This document shows, piece by piece, positions 6,014 through 6,135 of a stretch of 6,135 nt of DNA. This stretch comes from Bacillota bacterium (GTDB lineage Bacteria > Bacillota > Clostridia > Christensenellales > Aristaeellaceae), in NCBI GenBank assembly GCA_023415715.1, contig JAEZJP010000331.1:1-6135 (forward strand), given 5' to 3'. A program made the translations under genes and the position numbers. How positions within the stretch are numbered: the first letter of the stretch is position 1; the number at the start of each line of letters is the position of its first letter. The notes under the pieces are model-generated. The model worked only from the letters and a program-made list of their open reading frames with translations, did not search any database and was not told the origin of the DNA.

Positions 6014-6135
6014 TTACCGGCGTGCCGCGAAGCACTCGCTGCAATAAACGGGACGGTCGTTCTTGGGAACAAAGGGAACTTGGGTGACTGCGCCGCAGTT
6101 GGCGCAAACCGCCTCGTGCATTTCACGAGGGGCCC
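6014..6135 (-). CDS. C-terminal part of zinc-ribbon protein with CxxC-x17-CxxC motif (partial)
   Basis: The reading frame enters from the right edge (first full codon at 6133-6131) and ends with TAA at 6016-6014. The 39 visible residues start APREMHEAVCANCG, continue through VPFVPKNDRPVYCSECF and end AARR. Four cysteines form CANC, then 17 residues, then CSEC, which is the CxxC-x17-CxxC domain of small zinc-ribbon proteins common in Firmicutes. An in-frame ATG (6121-6119) lies just inside the window, but no ribosome site precedes it. The PREMHEAVC context also matches the end of longer two-ribbon proteins, so the true start is probably outside. The domain likely binds one zinc and may contact nucleic acid; its role is unknown. 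A terminator follows 45 nt downstream, so this is the last gene of its unit. Confidence 0.82.
   Translation of the reverse strand, partial: APREMHEAVCANCGAVTQVPFVPKNDRPVYCSECFAARR

Overview
The window looks like chromosomal DNA of a Firmicute, most likely a (gut-type) member of the Clostridia. The evidence is strong AGGAGG-type ribosome binding sites, sigma-A promoters close to consensus, a classic U-tailed terminator, roughly balanced base composition, and gene families that co-occur in those genomes. The species cannot be named from this sequence.

Layout. Bases 1-55 (minus strand) hold the 5' three quarters of a tRNA-Gln(CUG) gene cut by the window edge, with a perfect TTGACA-17-TATAAT promoter at 83-111. 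Pointing the other way is a tight four-gene operon at 241-4869: a GldA-type ABC ATPase, a GldF-type ABC-2 permease, a GldG-type auxiliary membrane-anchored protein, and a membrane-anchored DUF4340 protein. The gaps between genes are 4, 2 and 12 bases. The spacer between the two transcription units carries an extended -10 promoter with a poor -35, preceded by a dense set of short direct repeats (TTCACA units and an 11-bp tandem repeat) that look like an operator.

The operon ends 3 bp from the end of a convergent gene (4873-5697, minus) for a divergent Fpg/Nei-family DNA glycosylase-like protein. By eye it lacks the N-terminal catalytic proline and several other key residues. It has its own promoter at 5729-5757. 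Beyond it lie a GC-rich, hairpin-prone spacer (about 5782-5921), an intrinsic terminator (5937-5968) and, running off the right edge on the minus strand, the C-terminal end of a small zinc-ribbon protein with a CxxC-x17-CxxC motif.

How the genes work together. The four plus-strand genes very probably encode one envelope complex: cytoplasmic ATPase, short six-helix permease, and two large proteins anchored by membrane helices with their bulk outside. The families are named after Bacteroidetes gliding motility, but nothing here suggests gliding, and the substrate is unknown. The points most worth a second look are the operator-like repeats before this operon and the glycosylase homologue with an altered active site. 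I found no CRISPR array, transposase, phage gene or toxin-antitoxin pair.
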